A stretch of 44,656 nucleotides of DNA, from positions 1-44,656 of the forward strand of contig JAMOMB010000059.1 in the NCBI GenBank assembly GCA_027068795.1, written 5' to 3'. Of the stretch, positions 18,020 to 26,131 are shown one piece after another. The first letter of the stretch is position 1. Every line of letters starts with the position of its first letter. The DNA is from Sedimenticola sp. (GTDB lineage Bacteria > Pseudomonadota > Gammaproteobacteria > Chromatiales > Chromatiaceae). The position numbers were made by a program, and so were the translations under genes. The notes under the pieces were generated by a model. The model saw only the letters and a list, made by a program, of their open reading frames with translations, made no database searches and was not told the origin of the DNA.

Positions 18020-18990
18020 GCGGCGGACAACTGCAAACGGACGAACAAGGTCGGCTGCGCCATTTTCTGAGTATCGAGGGCTTCCGCCGGGAGCAACTGC
18101 TGCAAATCCTCGATACCGCAGAGTCCTTCGCCATGCTGCCGGGACGGCAGGTGAAGAAAGTACCCCTGCTGCGCGGCAAGATCATCACCAATCTGTTCTT
18201 CGAGAACAGCACCCGCACCCGCACCACCTTCGAACTGGCGGCCAAGCTGCTGTCCGCCGACGTAATCAATTTCAACGTGGACATTTCCGCCACCTCCAAG
18301 GGCGAAACACTGCTCGACACCCTGCGTAACATCGAAGCCATGCACTCCGACATGTTCGTCGTACGCCACAGCGCTTCCGGCGCCGCCCATTTCATCGCCC
18401 GGCATGTAAGCCCCGGCGTCAGCGTCATCAACGCCGGCGACGGTCGCCATGCCCACCCCACCCAGGCCATGCTGGACATGTTCACCATCCGCCGGCACAA
18501 GGGCGATTTCACCCCCTTGCGCGTCGCCATCGTCGGCGATGTGCAGCATTCCCGGGTGGCCCGTTCCCAGATCATGGCCCTGAACACCCTGGGCGTCACC
18601 GAAGTGCGGGTGATCGCGCCGCGCACCCTGCTGCCCGCAGACGTGCGCACCCTGGGGGTACATGTCTTCCATGACCTGGAGCAGGGATTGAGAGATGTGG
18701 ACGTAGTGATCATGCTGCGTTTGCAGCGCGAACGCATGGAAAACGCCCTGCTGCCCTCGGCTCATGAGTATTTCCAGCTCTACGGCCTGACCGCAGAGCG
18801 CCTGGCATACGCAAAACCGGACGCCATCGTCATGCACCCCGGCCCCATCAATCGCGGCGTGGAAATCACCTCGGAAGTGGCGGACGGCCCGCAGTCGGTC
18901 ATCCTGCAGCAGGTGAGCTACGGCATTGCAGTGCGCATGGCGGTGATGTCCATGGCCATGGGCAACAGCAGCGGGGAGCAAGACTCATGA
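18016..18990 (+). CDS. pyrB: Aspartate carbamoyltransferase, catalytic subunit
   Basis: PyrB condenses carbamoyl phosphate with aspartate, the committed step of pyrimidine synthesis. At 324 aa it carries the carbamoyl-phosphate loop [26 protein letters not shown], the [15 protein letters not shown] aspartate-side motif, [15 protein letters not shown] and [12 protein letters not shown] short N-terminal extension precedes LSIEGF, as in the Pseudomonas-type (class A) enzymes that form dodecamers with a PyrC-like protein rather than with PyrI. No pyrI is in the window, and the next gene is just such a PyrC-like protein, overlapping by ATGA. Confidence 0.96.
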   Translation: MSGGQLQTDEQGRLRHFLSIEGFRREQLLQILDTAESFAMLPGRQVKKVPLLRGKIITNLFFENSTRTRTTFELAAKLLSADVINFNVDISATSKGETLLDTLRNIEAMHSDMFVVRHSASGAAHFIARHVSPGVSVINAGDGRHAHPTQAMLDMFTIRRHKGDFTPLRVAIVGDVQHSRVARSQIMALNTLGVTEVRVIAPRTLLPADVRTLGVHVFHDLEQGLRDVDVVIMLRLQRERMENALLPSAHEYFQLYGLTAERLAYAKPDAIVMHPGPINRGVEITSEVADGPQSVILQQVSYGIAVRMAVMSMAMGNSSGEQDS

Positions 18991-20276
18991 TCGCGGTAAA
19001 CCTGCATATCCGGGGCGGACGCCTGATCGATCCGGCCAATGGCATCGACGCCCACCTCGACCTGTACCTCAAGCATGGCCGGGTGCTTGCAGTGGGCAAG
19101 AAACCCAACGGCTTCCGCATCGACAAGACCATCAATGCCCGGGGCAAGATCGTGTGTCCGGGGCTCATCGATCTGGGCGTACATCTGCGCGAGCCCGGCG
19201 AAGAACACAAGGGCACCATTTGCAGCGAAACCGAAGCGGCCGCCCGCGGCGGCATCACCACCCTGATCTGCATGCCGAATACCGATCCGGTCATCGACAC
19301 CCCCGCTGTCTGGGAACTCATCCGCCGCCGGGCGAAAGCCTGCGGCAACGCCCGGGTGCTGGCGATTGGCGCGCTGACCAGAAATCTGGCCGGGGAACAA
19401 TTGGCGGAAATGGGCGCATTGAAACAGGCAGGCTGCGTTGCCGTCAGCAATGCCCGCAAGCGCATGGCCAATACCCTGGTGACGCGCCACGCCCTGGAGT
19501 ACGCCCGCACCTTCGATCTCCCGGTAATTCTGTGCAGCGAAGACCCGCACCTCAAAGGCGACGGCTGCGTACACGAGGGCAGCATCGCCAGCCGCCTGGG
19601 ACTGCCGGGCATTCCCTCGGCAGCGGAAACCGTGGCCGTGGCGCGGGACCTGGCCCTGACCGAACATACGGACAGCCGCAGCCATTTCCATACCCTGTCC
19701 ACCGGCCGCGCCATCGAGATGATTCGCCAGGCAAGGCAAAGCGGCGCAAAACTGTCCGCAGACGTCGCCATCCACCAGCTGTTTCTTCTGGATACCGACG
19801 TGGACGGCTTCAACGCCGACTGTCATGTGGATCCGCCCTTTCGCACCCAGACCGACCGCGACATCCTGCGCCAGGCGGTCGCCAGCGGCGACATCGGGGT
19901 CATCTGCTCCGACCACCAACCCCATGAAGAAGACGCCAAAACCGAGCCTTTCCCCCTCACCGCCCCGGGCATTTCCGGGCTGGAAACCCTGCTGCCCCTG
20001 TGCCTGAAACTGGTGGAAGAAGGCGTTCTCGACCTGTCCACGGCCATCGCCCGCCTCACCCATGGCCCGGCACAAGCCCTGGGCCTGCCCCTGGGACGCC
20101 TGGACGCCGGCCACAGCGCAGACATTTGCATCTTTGATCCCGACCAGATCTGGACGCTGCACCCGGACGAGCTGCACAGCAGCGGCAAGAACACGCCTTT
20201 TCATCACTGGGAATTCCGCGGCAAGGTAACCCACACATTGTTCGAGGGGCGCATCACCTGGAATTCCGAATCATGA
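18987..20276 (+). CDS. Dihydroorotase-like protein PyrC' (PyrX), probably catalytically inactive
   Basis: This 429-aa amidohydrolase-fold protein follows the type I dihydroorotase pattern: [59 protein letters not shown]. The metal-binding residues are largely gone. The first His of the HxH motif is G64 (DLGVHLR), the bridging DDG segment reads SNARK near 155, the HCED histidine is replaced (LCSED, 182-186), and the histidine of HVST reads HTLST (233-239). Only D309 in SDHQPH and H66 remain. Pseudomonas encodes the same kind of inactive PyrC' as a scaffold for the PyrB dodecamer, and the pyrB-pyrC' overlap here fits that. An active dihydroorotase must be encoded elsewhere. Confidence 0.9.
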   Translation: MIAVNLHIRGGRLIDPANGIDAHLDLYLKHGRVLAVGKKPNGFRIDKTINARGKIVCPGLIDLGVHLREPGEEHKGTICSETEAAARGGITTLICMPNTDPVIDTPAVWELIRRRAKACGNARVLAIGALTRNLAGEQLAEMGALKQAGCVAVSNARKRMANTLVTRHALEYARTFDLPVILCSEDPHLKGDGCVHEGSIASRLGLPGIPSAAETVAVARDLALTEHTDSRSHFHTLSTGRAIEMIRQARQSGAKLSADVAIHQLFLLDTDVDGFNADCHVDPPFRTQTDRDILRQAVASGDIGVICSDHQPHEEDAKTEPFPLTAPGISGLETLLPLCLKLVEEGVLDLSTAIARLTHGPAQALGLPLGRLDAGHSADICIFDPDQIWTLHPDELHSSGKNTPFHHWEFRGKVTHTLFEGRITWNSES

Positions 20277-21136
20277 AGCACCCCCGGCAACGCAACAGCA
20301 TCTGTCTGGAAGATGCAGAAATTCTTTCCCACCAGGCCTATCCCGGCGACCAGCACATCCTGCGCCTGCGGGCGCCGCGCTGCGCAGCCCGGGCAAGACC
20401 CGGACAGTTCGTGCACCTTACCGTCGATCCCCAGCGCCCCATGCGCCGCCCCATTTCCATCATGCGCGCCTGTGCGGATGACGGCTGGATCGAGCTGTTG
20501 TACAAGCGCGTGGGAGAAGGCACGACGCTGCTGGCCGCACGCGCCGTCGGAGAGTGCCTGAGCACCCTCGGCCCCATCGGCCAGCCATTCCGGATCACGG
20601 AAAAACGTCCCCTGCTCATCGGCGGCGGCGTGGGAATGCCCCCCATGGTATTTGTCGCCGAGAGCCTCAAGAACAGCGAACACCAGCCCATGGTCATACT
20701 GGGCTCGGAAACGCCCTTTCCGTTCACGCCCCGGCCTTCCGGCATTTTGTTGCCCGGCATGCCCGATGGCGTCATCGCCAGCATGCCCTTGCTGGACGAC
20801 TGGGGCATTCCCTGCCGCCTGGCAAGCCGGCAGCAGATGCCCGGCGTGCACCAGGGCTATGTTACCGACCTGGCGCGACATTGGCTGGGCGCCCTGGAAG
20901 CCCGGACCCGGCAGGAAATCGGACTCTACGCCTGCGGCCCCCACCCCATGCTGCAAGCCGTGGTGGAACTGGCGCGGGAATTTGCCTTACCCGTGCAGGT
21001 ATCCCTGGAAGAGTTCATGGCCTGCGGCGTCGGCGGCTGCGCCGGCTGCGCCGTGGAAGTGCAGACAGAAAACGGGCCAGCCATGCAGCGGGTGTGCGTG
21101 GATGGCCCGGTATTCGACGGCTATCAGGTGTTTTGA
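20273..21136 (+). CDS. PyrK-like iron-sulfur flavoprotein (dihydroorotate dehydrogenase electron-transfer subunit family)
   Basis: The 287-aa protein has a ferredoxin-reductase architecture. There is an FAD-binding barrel with RRPISI at 58-63, a nucleotide-binding domain with LLIGGGVGMPPM at 115-125 and YACGPHPML at 219-227, and a C-terminal [2Fe-2S] cluster with cysteines 251, 256, 259 and 275 (C-x4-C-x2-C-x15-C). That is the PyrK layout, in which the protein links PyrDB to NAD. No pyrDB is in the window, and gammaproteobacteria normally use the quinone-linked class 2 enzyme, so its partner is open. It ends the pyr gene run and overlaps pyrC' by ATGA. Other oxidoreductases of this superfamily (sulfhydrogenase or glutamate synthase small subunits) share the fold. 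Confidence 0.82.
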   Translation: MKHPRQRNSICLEDAEILSHQAYPGDQHILRLRAPRCAARARPGQFVHLTVDPQRPMRRPISIMRACADDGWIELLYKRVGEGTTLLAARAVGECLSTLGPIGQPFRITEKRPLLIGGGVGMPPMVFVAESLKNSEHQPMVILGSETPFPFTPRPSGILLPGMPDGVIASMPLLDDWGIPCRLASRQQMPGVHQGYVTDLARHWLGALEARTRQEIGLYACGPHPMLQAVVELAREFALPVQVSLEEFMACGVGGCAGCAVEVQTENGPAMQRVCVDGPVFDGYQVF

Positions 21137-21190
21137 TCCATTCGCATCATTCCGGTAGCGCGGCTGCCTGGATCAGTGCGATAAAGCTGC

Positions 21191-22309
21191 TCAGTAGTCG
21201 TCGATGAGCATGGCCGCATCCAGATCCCTGGCGCGGGTTCCCGGCGTATTGTCGCCCAGCTTGATCATGAGGCGCACCTCATTGGAGGAATCCGCATGTT
21301 TGAGGGCATCGGCTTCCGTGATCTCGCCTTCGAGATACAACTCGTACAGCGCCTGATCAAAGGTGATCATGCCATGCTCCCGGGAGCGTTTCATCAGCTC
21401 CTTGAGTTCATGGATTTTACCCTTGAGAATCAGGTCTGACGCCAGGGGCGTGTTCAGCAATACTTCGATGGCAGCCCGGCGGCCCACGCCATCCGCCCGG
21501 GGAATCAGCTGCTGGGCAAGAATTCCCTTGAGGTTCAGGGACAAATCCATCAGCGCCTGGGTCATGCGCTCTTCCGGGAAGAAATGCAGAATCCGCTCCA
21601 GCGCCTGGTTGGCATTGTTGGCGTGAAGGGTGGAAAGCACCAGGTGGCCGGTTTCCGCAAAGGTCAGGGCATGTTCCATGACCTCGCGGGTGCGGATCTC
21701 GCCAATCAGGATCACGTCCGGCGCTTGGCGAAGCGTGTTTCTCAAGGCAATTTCATAGGACTCGGTATCGATGCCCACCTCCCGCTGGGCGACGATACAG
21801 CCCTGGTGCTGATGCAGAAACTCGATAGGATCTTCAATACAGATGATATGGCCGTCGCTATGCTTGTTGCGATAACCCAGCATGGCGGCGAGAGAAGTGG
21901 ATTTACCCGTGCCCGTGGCGCCGACGAAAATAATCAGCCCCCGCTTGACCATGGCCAGCTGCTTGATGATCGGCGGCAGCTTGAGCTCTTCAAAGCTGGG
22001 GATGCTGGTCTCGATGCGGCGCAGCACCATGGCCACCGCATCCCGCTGTATAAAGGCGCTGACGCGAAAACGGCCGATATTCGGCGCGCTGACGCCAAAG
22101 TTACACTCTTTGGTATGCCTGAATTCCTCCCGCTGCTCGGGACTCATCAAGCCATAGGCCAGCTCCCGCGTCTGATCCGCAGTCAAGGCGGTCTTGGCAA
22201 TGGGCTTGATATGCCCATCCACTTTTATGCAGGGAGGGCGCCCCACGGTAATAAACAGATCGGACGCTTTCTTGTCCGACATCAAACGGAGAATATCGTT
22301 AAATTCCAT
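21191..22309 (-). CDS. pilU: PilU, type IV pilus retraction accessory ATPase
   Basis: PilU is a PilT paralogue of the secretion-ATPase superfamily that helps PilT retract pili. The 372-aa protein shows SDKKASDLFITVGRPP at the N terminus, the Walker A loop GATGTGKST, the Asp box IEDPIEF, Walker B region VILIGEIRTREVME and the His box GHLVLSTLHANNANQALERI. The extended C-terminal tail (RLMIKLGDNTPG) is typical of PilU and absent from PilT. The start ATG at 22309 has GAGG 7 nt upstream, better than the tracked TTG at 22315. It lies downstream of pilT, with a 142-bp gap holding a REP-like repeat. Confidence 0.95.
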   Translation of the reverse strand: MEFNDILRLMSDKKASDLFITVGRPPCIKVDGHIKPIAKTALTADQTRELAYGLMSPEQREEFRHTKECNFGVSAPNIGRFRVSAFIQRDAVAMVLRRIETSIPSFEELKLPPIIKQLAMVKRGLIIFVGATGTGKSTSLAAMLGYRNKHSDGHIICIEDPIEFLHQHQGCIVAQREVGIDTESYEIALRNTLRQAPDVILIGEIRTREVMEHALTFAETGHLVLSTLHANNANQALERILHFFPEERMTQALMDLSLNLKGILAQQLIPRADGVGRRAAIEVLLNTPLASDLILKGKIHELKELMKRSREHGMITFDQALYELYLEGEITEADALKHADSSNEVRLMIKLGDNTPGTRARDLDAAMLIDDY

Positions 22310-22406
22310 CAACAAACCTCAAACAAATATCAGACAGGACGAGCAGGAAAACAAAAGGGGCCGCCCGTCATTCCGCTGCGCAAACCCATGGAGGAAGCAT
22401 ACCTGG

Positions 22407-22426
22407 ATCCCGGCCTGCGCCGGGAT
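22407..22426. repeat. REP-like palindrome, copy 1 (between pilT and pilU)
   Basis: ATCCCGGC-CTGC-GCCGGGAT is a perfect 8-bp inverted repeat with a 4-nt loop. It is flanked by CCTGG and by GATGACGG, and a second CGTCATTCCG sequence lies about 40 nt upstream. The same arms-plus-4-nt design recurs at 28275 and 32321. Such elements are often dispersed in gammaproteobacterial genomes and may lower expression of pilU relative to pilT. Confidence 0.65.
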
Positions 22427-22451
22427 GACGGCTTACGCCTCGGCTCCAGCA

Positions 22452-23489
22452 TCAAACGAAAGCTTCCTTGTTCTGCGCCCGGGCGCGGGCGTCCTGGCGG
22501 GTGATCAATCCTTTTTGCAACAGTTCCTTGAGATGCTGATCCAGGGTCTGCATACCCACCGCCTGGCCAGTCTGGATGGCGGAATACATCTGCGCAACCT
22601 TGTCCTCGCGAATCAGGTTGCGGATGGCGGGCGTGCCAATCATGATTTCCCAGGCCGCGGTACGGCCTCCACCCACTTTCTTCAGCAGGGTCTGGGCGAT
22701 AACCGCCCGCAAAGACTCGGAAAGCATGGAGCGCACCATGGATTTTTCGCCCGCAGGAAAAACGTCCACGATACGGTCAATGGTCTTGGCGGCGGAACTG
22801 GTATGCAGGGTGCCGAAAACCAGGTGGCCTGTTTCCGCCGCAGTCAACGCCAGACGGATGGTTTCCAGATCCCGCAGCTCGCCCACCAGAATGATGTCCG
22901 GGTCTTCCCGCAAGGCGGAACGCAGGGCTTCGGAAAACCCCAAAGTATCCCGATGCACTTCCCGCTGGTTGATCAGGCATTTCTTGCTCTGGTGCACAAA
23001 TTCAATGGGATCTTCAATGGTCAGCACGTGGCCGTATTCATTGTCATTGATGTAGTCGATCATGGCCGCCAGGGTAGTGGATTTACCCGAACCCGTGGGT
23101 CCGGTAACCAATACGATGCCCCGGGGATTTTCACAAATGGTCTTGAAGGTGGGGGGGCAATTCAGATCGTCCAGGGTCAATACCTTGGAGGGGATGGTGC
23201 GGAATACAGCGGCAGCACCCCGGTCCTGATTGAAGGCATTGACGCGGAATCGCGCCAGCCCGGGAATTTCGAAAGAGAAATCCACTTCCAGAAATTCTTC
23301 ATAGTCCCGGCGCTGTTTGTCATTCATGATGTCGTACACCAGACTGTGTACGGTTTTATGGTCCAGGGCGGGCACATTCACGCGCCGGATATCGCCATCG
23401 ACACGGATCATGGGCGGCAATCCCGCGGACAAATGCAAATCTGATGCGTTGTGCTTAACGCTGAAAGCGAGAAGTTCTGTAATATCCAT
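22452..23489 (-). CDS. pilT: PilT, type IV pilus retraction ATPase
   Basis: PilT is the hexameric motor that depolymerises pilin and drives twitching. Its 345-aa length is standard. Visible are ASDLHLSAGLPPMIRVDG, Walker A GPTGSGKSTT, the Asp box TIEDPIEF, Walker B IILVGELRDLETI, the His box GHLVFGTLHTSSAAKTIDRI, and the PilT-typical AIRNLIREDKVAQMYSAIQTG. The ATG is preceded by AGAGGGA. It starts the pilT-pilU unit and is divergent from yggS. Together with the Pil-Chp genes to the left, this gives both the twitching motor and its control system in one window. Confidence 0.97.
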   Translation of the reverse strand: MDITELLAFSVKHNASDLHLSAGLPPMIRVDGDIRRVNVPALDHKTVHSLVYDIMNDKQRRDYEEFLEVDFSFEIPGLARFRVNAFNQDRGAAAVFRTIPSKVLTLDDLNCPPTFKTICENPRGIVLVTGPTGSGKSTTLAAMIDYINDNEYGHVLTIEDPIEFVHQSKKCLINQREVHRDTLGFSEALRSALREDPDIILVGELRDLETIRLALTAAETGHLVFGTLHTSSAAKTIDRIVDVFPAGEKSMVRSMLSESLRAVIAQTLLKKVGGGRTAAWEIMIGTPAIRNLIREDKVAQMYSAIQTGQAVGMQTLDQHLKELLQKGLITRQDARARAQNKEAFV

Positions 23490-23569
23490 GAAATCCCTCT
23501 AAATTTCCGGGAAAACCCCGCCACACCACCCCGGCTTGTCCGCCTTCGCAGCCCAGCTTCGCCCCCTTG

Positions 23570-23600
23570 TTGTTCTATACAATCCGAATGCCTCTATAAT
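23570..23600 (+). promoter_or_regulatory. Sigma-70-type promoter candidate for yggS-proC-yggT-yggU
   Basis: A perfect TATAAT box (23595-23600) stands 76 nt before the yggS ATG. The nearest -35-like hexamer, TTGTTC (23570-23575), is 19 nt away, slightly long. The region is the divergent gap with pilT. Confidence 0.5.
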
Positions 23601-23633
23601 AGTACAGACGAAAACAAATCCATAAGGTATTTT

Positions 23634-23665
23634 TTATGTTGGCGTCAGCACTTACACCAACATAA
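23634..23665 (+). other. 9-bp inverted repeat in the yggS leader
   Basis: TTATGTTGG (23634-23642) and CCAACATAA (23657-23665) are perfect inverted repeats with a 14-nt loop. The right arm ends 11 nt before the yggS ATG, where a ribosome site would be expected but none is obvious. It could be an RNA hairpin controlling initiation, or a protein-binding dyad. Confidence 0.5.
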
Positions 23666-23676
23666 GATCATCAGCC

Positions 23677-24360
23677 ATGGGCAAACTGCAACAAAGATTA
23701 TCACAGGTTCAAGCGCAGATACGGAGCTTCGCCTTATCTTGTGACAGAGATCCAACCGGAATCCGGCTCATCGCCGTCAGCAAAACCCGCCCGGCGAGCG
23801 ATATTCGCCAAGCCTTCGAAGCCGGGCAAAGCGCATTCGCCGAAAACTACCTGCAAGACGCTTTGCAAAAAATTCCTGCGTTGCAGGACTGCAACATTGA
23901 GTGGCATTTTATCGGGCGCATCCAATCCAACAAAACCCGCGCCATTGCAGAACATTTCTCCTGGGTGCACACCCTGGCCAGCTTCAAGCACGCCCGGCGT
24001 CTGGACGAGCAACGACCGGCGGCGCTGCCCCCTCTGAACATCTGCATACAGCTGAACCTGACCGGCGAGCAAAGCAAGGGAGGCATTGCGGCAGCGGCCC
24101 TGCCCTCCTTGCTTGAAAAACTGGCCGGTCTGCCCCACTTACATTTGCGTGGGCTGATGACCATGCCCCCTGCCACGGCATCCGCCGCCCAGCAGCGCCA
24201 GGTATTTGCACAACTGAGACGACTGCGGGATGACATGAACCGGCAAGGTCATGCCCTGGACACCCTTTCCATGGGCATGTCGGGAGATATGCAGGCAGCC
24301 ATCTGTGAAGGCGCTACAATGGTACGCATTGGCACAGCAATTTTTGGACCGAGGACATGA
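23677..24360 (+). CDS. yggS: YggS family pyridoxal phosphate homeostasis protein
   Basis: The 227-aa protein belongs to the PLP-binding YggS/PROSC family, a single-domain alanine-racemase-like barrel without known enzyme activity that buffers PLP. The PLP lysine is in LIAVSKTRPA. Conserved FAENYLQDAL, EWHFIGRIQSNKTRAIA, LNLTGEQSKGG, LRGLMTMPP, LSMGMSGDMQAAICEGATMVRIGTAIFG are all present. It is the first gene of a four-gene run and overlaps proC by ATGA. Next to proC is its usual place in bacteria. Confidence 0.95.
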   Translation: MGKLQQRLSQVQAQIRSFALSCDRDPTGIRLIAVSKTRPASDIRQAFEAGQSAFAENYLQDALQKIPALQDCNIEWHFIGRIQSNKTRAIAEHFSWVHTLASFKHARRLDEQRPAALPPLNICIQLNLTGEQSKGGIAAAALPSLLEKLAGLPHLHLRGLMTMPPATASAAQQRQVFAQLRRLRDDMNRQGHALDTLSMGMSGDMQAAICEGATMVRIGTAIFGPRT

Positions 24361-25184
24361 ATACGAAAATCCTGGCTTTTATCGGCGGCGGCAATATGGC
24401 CAGCGCCCTGATCAACGGCCTGATTGAAGACGGCATACCCCCACAGAACATTCTGGTTGCCGAACCGGATGAAAAACGCAGGGAACAACTGGCAACACGC
24501 TTCGGCATCCGCACCGTTGCTGACAACAGCGAAGCCGCCGCCCAGGCGGACATCCTGATACTGGCGGTCAAGCCCCAGGCATTGAAGGAAGTCGCCACCG
24601 CCCTGGCGCCCGCACTCGCCCAGAAAAAACCCCTGTGCCTGTCCATTGCCGCCGGCATCCGCCACACCAGCCTGCAGCGCTGGCTTGGGGAAGACATCCC
24701 CGTGGTGCGCGTAATGCCCAACACGCCCGCAATGATCAAGGCCGGCGCCAGCGGGCTGTATGCGCCAGGCAATGTAAGCGAAACCCAACGCAATCAGGCG
24801 GAGCACATCGTTCGCGCAACCGGCATCGCGCTCTGGCTGGACAACGAAAACCAGATGGATGCGCTGACCGCCGTCTCCGGCAGCGGGCCGGCCTATTTTT
24901 TCCTGTTCATGGAAGCCATGGAACACAGCGCCCGCAAGCTCGGCCTGGGGGAAAAAACCGCTCATCTGCTGGTGCTGCAAACCGCCCTGGGCGCCGCGCG
25001 CATGGCCATGGAAAGCGCCAACGACCTGGAAGAGCTGCGCAACAGCGTGACCTCTCCCGGGGGCACGACGGAAAAGGCGCTTGCCACCTTTCAGGAGCAC
25101 CGGCTGGAACAGCTGGTTGAAAAAGCCATGACCGCCGCCCGGGATCGATCCATCGCGTTGTCAGAATCACTGGGAGCAGACTGA
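24357..25184 (+). CDS. proC: Pyrroline-5-carboxylate reductase
   Basis: ProC reduces pyrroline-5-carboxylate to proline with NAD(P)H, the last step of proline synthesis. At 275 aa it has the N-terminal dinucleotide site FIGGGNMASALI, LILAVKPQAL, VVRVMPNTPAMI and the C-terminal dimer helix signature with AVSGSGPAYFF, VTSPGGTTEKAL. The start overlaps the yggS stop, and its stop overlaps the yggT ATG by one base. Confidence 0.97.
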   Translation: MNTKILAFIGGGNMASALINGLIEDGIPPQNILVAEPDEKRREQLATRFGIRTVADNSEAAAQADILILAVKPQALKEVATALAPALAQKKPLCLSIAAGIRHTSLQRWLGEDIPVVRVMPNTPAMIKAGASGLYAPGNVSETQRNQAEHIVRATGIALWLDNENQMDALTAVSGSGPAYFFLFMEAMEHSARKLGLGEKTAHLLVLQTALGAARMAMESANDLEELRNSVTSPGGTTEKALATFQEHRLEQLVEKAMTAARDRSIALSESLGAD

Positions 25185-25762
25185 TGGGAGCAGACTACGC
25201 CACCAATCCACTGATTTTTCTCCTGCAGTTTCTGTTCGGCGCCTACACTCTGGTGGTATTGCTGCGCTTCTTTCTGCAACTGACCCGGGCCGATTTTTAC
25301 AACCCGCTTTCCCAGTTTATCGTCAAAATCACCTCCCCCGTGCTGGTGCCCCTGAGACGTTTTATCCCCAGTATGGGGGGCATGGACATCGCCGCCCTGG
25401 TGCTGGCCTGGGCATTGAAAACACTGGAACTACTCCTGGTTGTGCTAATTTCAACCGGGGCCTTCGCGCCCGGATTCGCCATCATTGGCGCCATTCCCGG
25501 CCTGATCGAGCTGTGCATCAATATCTTCCTCTACGGCATCATCATCCAGGCCATACTCAGCTGGGTCAGCCCCGGCACCTACAACCCGGCGGCGGCTCTG
25601 CTCCACAACCTGACCGCCCCGGTTCTGCGGCCGGTACAGCGCTTCATTCCCCCCATAGGCGGCATCGATCTGTCTCCCATGGCCGCCATCCTGGGGCTGA
25701 TCGTGCTGAAAATGCTCATCCTGCCTCCGCTGAATCAGTTGGTGGCAGCGAGCGTATCCTAG
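25184..25762 (+). CDS. yggT: YggT family integral membrane protein
   Basis: The 192-aa membrane protein contains two copies of the YggT repeat: a membrane helix followed by FYNPLSQFIVKITSPVLVPLRRFIP, and again YNPAAALLHNLTAPVLRPVQRFIPPIGGIDLSP. About five hydrophobic segments are visible. Homologues in plants (CCB3) and cyanobacteria concern thylakoid or cell-division membrane organisation; in proteobacteria the role is not well defined, with osmotic shock protection suggested. It is co-translated with proC. Confidence 0.93.
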   Translation: MGADYATNPLIFLLQFLFGAYTLVVLLRFFLQLTRADFYNPLSQFIVKITSPVLVPLRRFIPSMGGMDIAALVLAWALKTLELLLVVLISTGAFAPGFAIIGAIPGLIELCINIFLYGIIIQAILSWVSPGTYNPAAALLHNLTAPVLRPVQRFIPPIGGIDLSPMAAILGLIVLKMLILPPLNQLVAASVS

Positions 25763-25766
25763 CCTC

Positions 25767-26051
25767 ATGAGCTGGTACCGGCAGGACGGGGAAGACCTGC
25801 TGCTGTTCCTGAAACTTCAGCCCCGTTCCGGCAAGGATGCATTCGGCGAAATCATGGACGACGTCCGCAAACTGCGCATCAAGGCCCCACCCATAGACGG
25901 CAAGGCCAATGCCTATCTGGTGAAGTATCTGGCCAAGAGTTTTGGCGTACCCAAAACCCGGGTCATCATCGAATCCGGACTCAACAGCAGGAACAAGCGC
26001 ATACGCATCCGGCAATGTACTGATCTGCCGAAGACCCTGCTCACTCAATAG
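25767..26051 (+). CDS. yggU: YggU family protein (DUF167)
   Basis: This 94-aa cytoplasmic protein belongs to the DUF167/YggU family of unknown function. It shows the characteristic core LLLFLKLQPRSGKDAF, LRIKAPPIDGKANAYLVKYLAKSFGVPKTRVIIESG and RNKRIRI. It follows yggT by 4 nt and is the last gene of the yggS unit, as in other gammaproteobacteria. Confidence 0.92.
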   Translation: MSWYRQDGEDLLLFLKLQPRSGKDAFGEIMDDVRKLRIKAPPIDGKANAYLVKYLAKSFGVPKTRVIIESGLNSRNKRIRIRQCTDLPKTLLTQ

Positions 26052-26073
26052 AATACAGCGCCTTCTATCCCGC

Positions 26074-26101
26074 TTGACATTAATCTATCCCACTCTACAA
26101 T
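26074..26101 (+). promoter_or_regulatory. Promoter of vapBC (near-consensus -35 and -10)
   Basis: TTGACA (26074-26079) and TACAAT (26096-26101) are separated by 16 nt. The predicted start lies about 24 nt before the antitoxin ATG at 26132, and there is no Shine-Dalgarno sequence in that short leader. The -10 box lies inside a dyad (next entry), as expected of an autoregulated toxin-antitoxin operon. Confidence 0.75.
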
Positions 26102-26107
26102 GGGATA
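26086..26107. promoter_or_regulatory. VapBC operator candidate overlapping the -10 box
   Basis: TATCCCA (26086-26092) and TGGGATA (26101-26107) are perfect inverted repeats, 8 nt apart, flanking and overlapping the -10 box. Type II antitoxins usually bind such dyads, alone or with the toxin, to repress their own operon. Confidence 0.6.
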
Positions 26108-26130
26108 TACACAAAACATATACACAAAAC
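26105..26130 (+). repeat. Perfect 13-bp tandem repeat directly before the vapB start
   Basis: ATATACACAAAAC occurs twice in direct succession (26105-26117 and 26118-26130), ending one base before the ATG. It overlaps the right arm of the dyad. It could be a duplicated operator half or a leader duplication. Confidence 0.7.
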
Positions 26131-26131
26131 C

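Noticed and set aside
18918-20234. 438-aa minus-strand ORF opposite pyrC'
   Set aside because: Antisense shadow; composition is that of reversed pyrC' codons.
26105-26130. Tandem repeat as a CRISPR unit or iteron array
   Set aside because: Only two adjacent 13-bp copies without spacers, and no cas or replication genes nearby.
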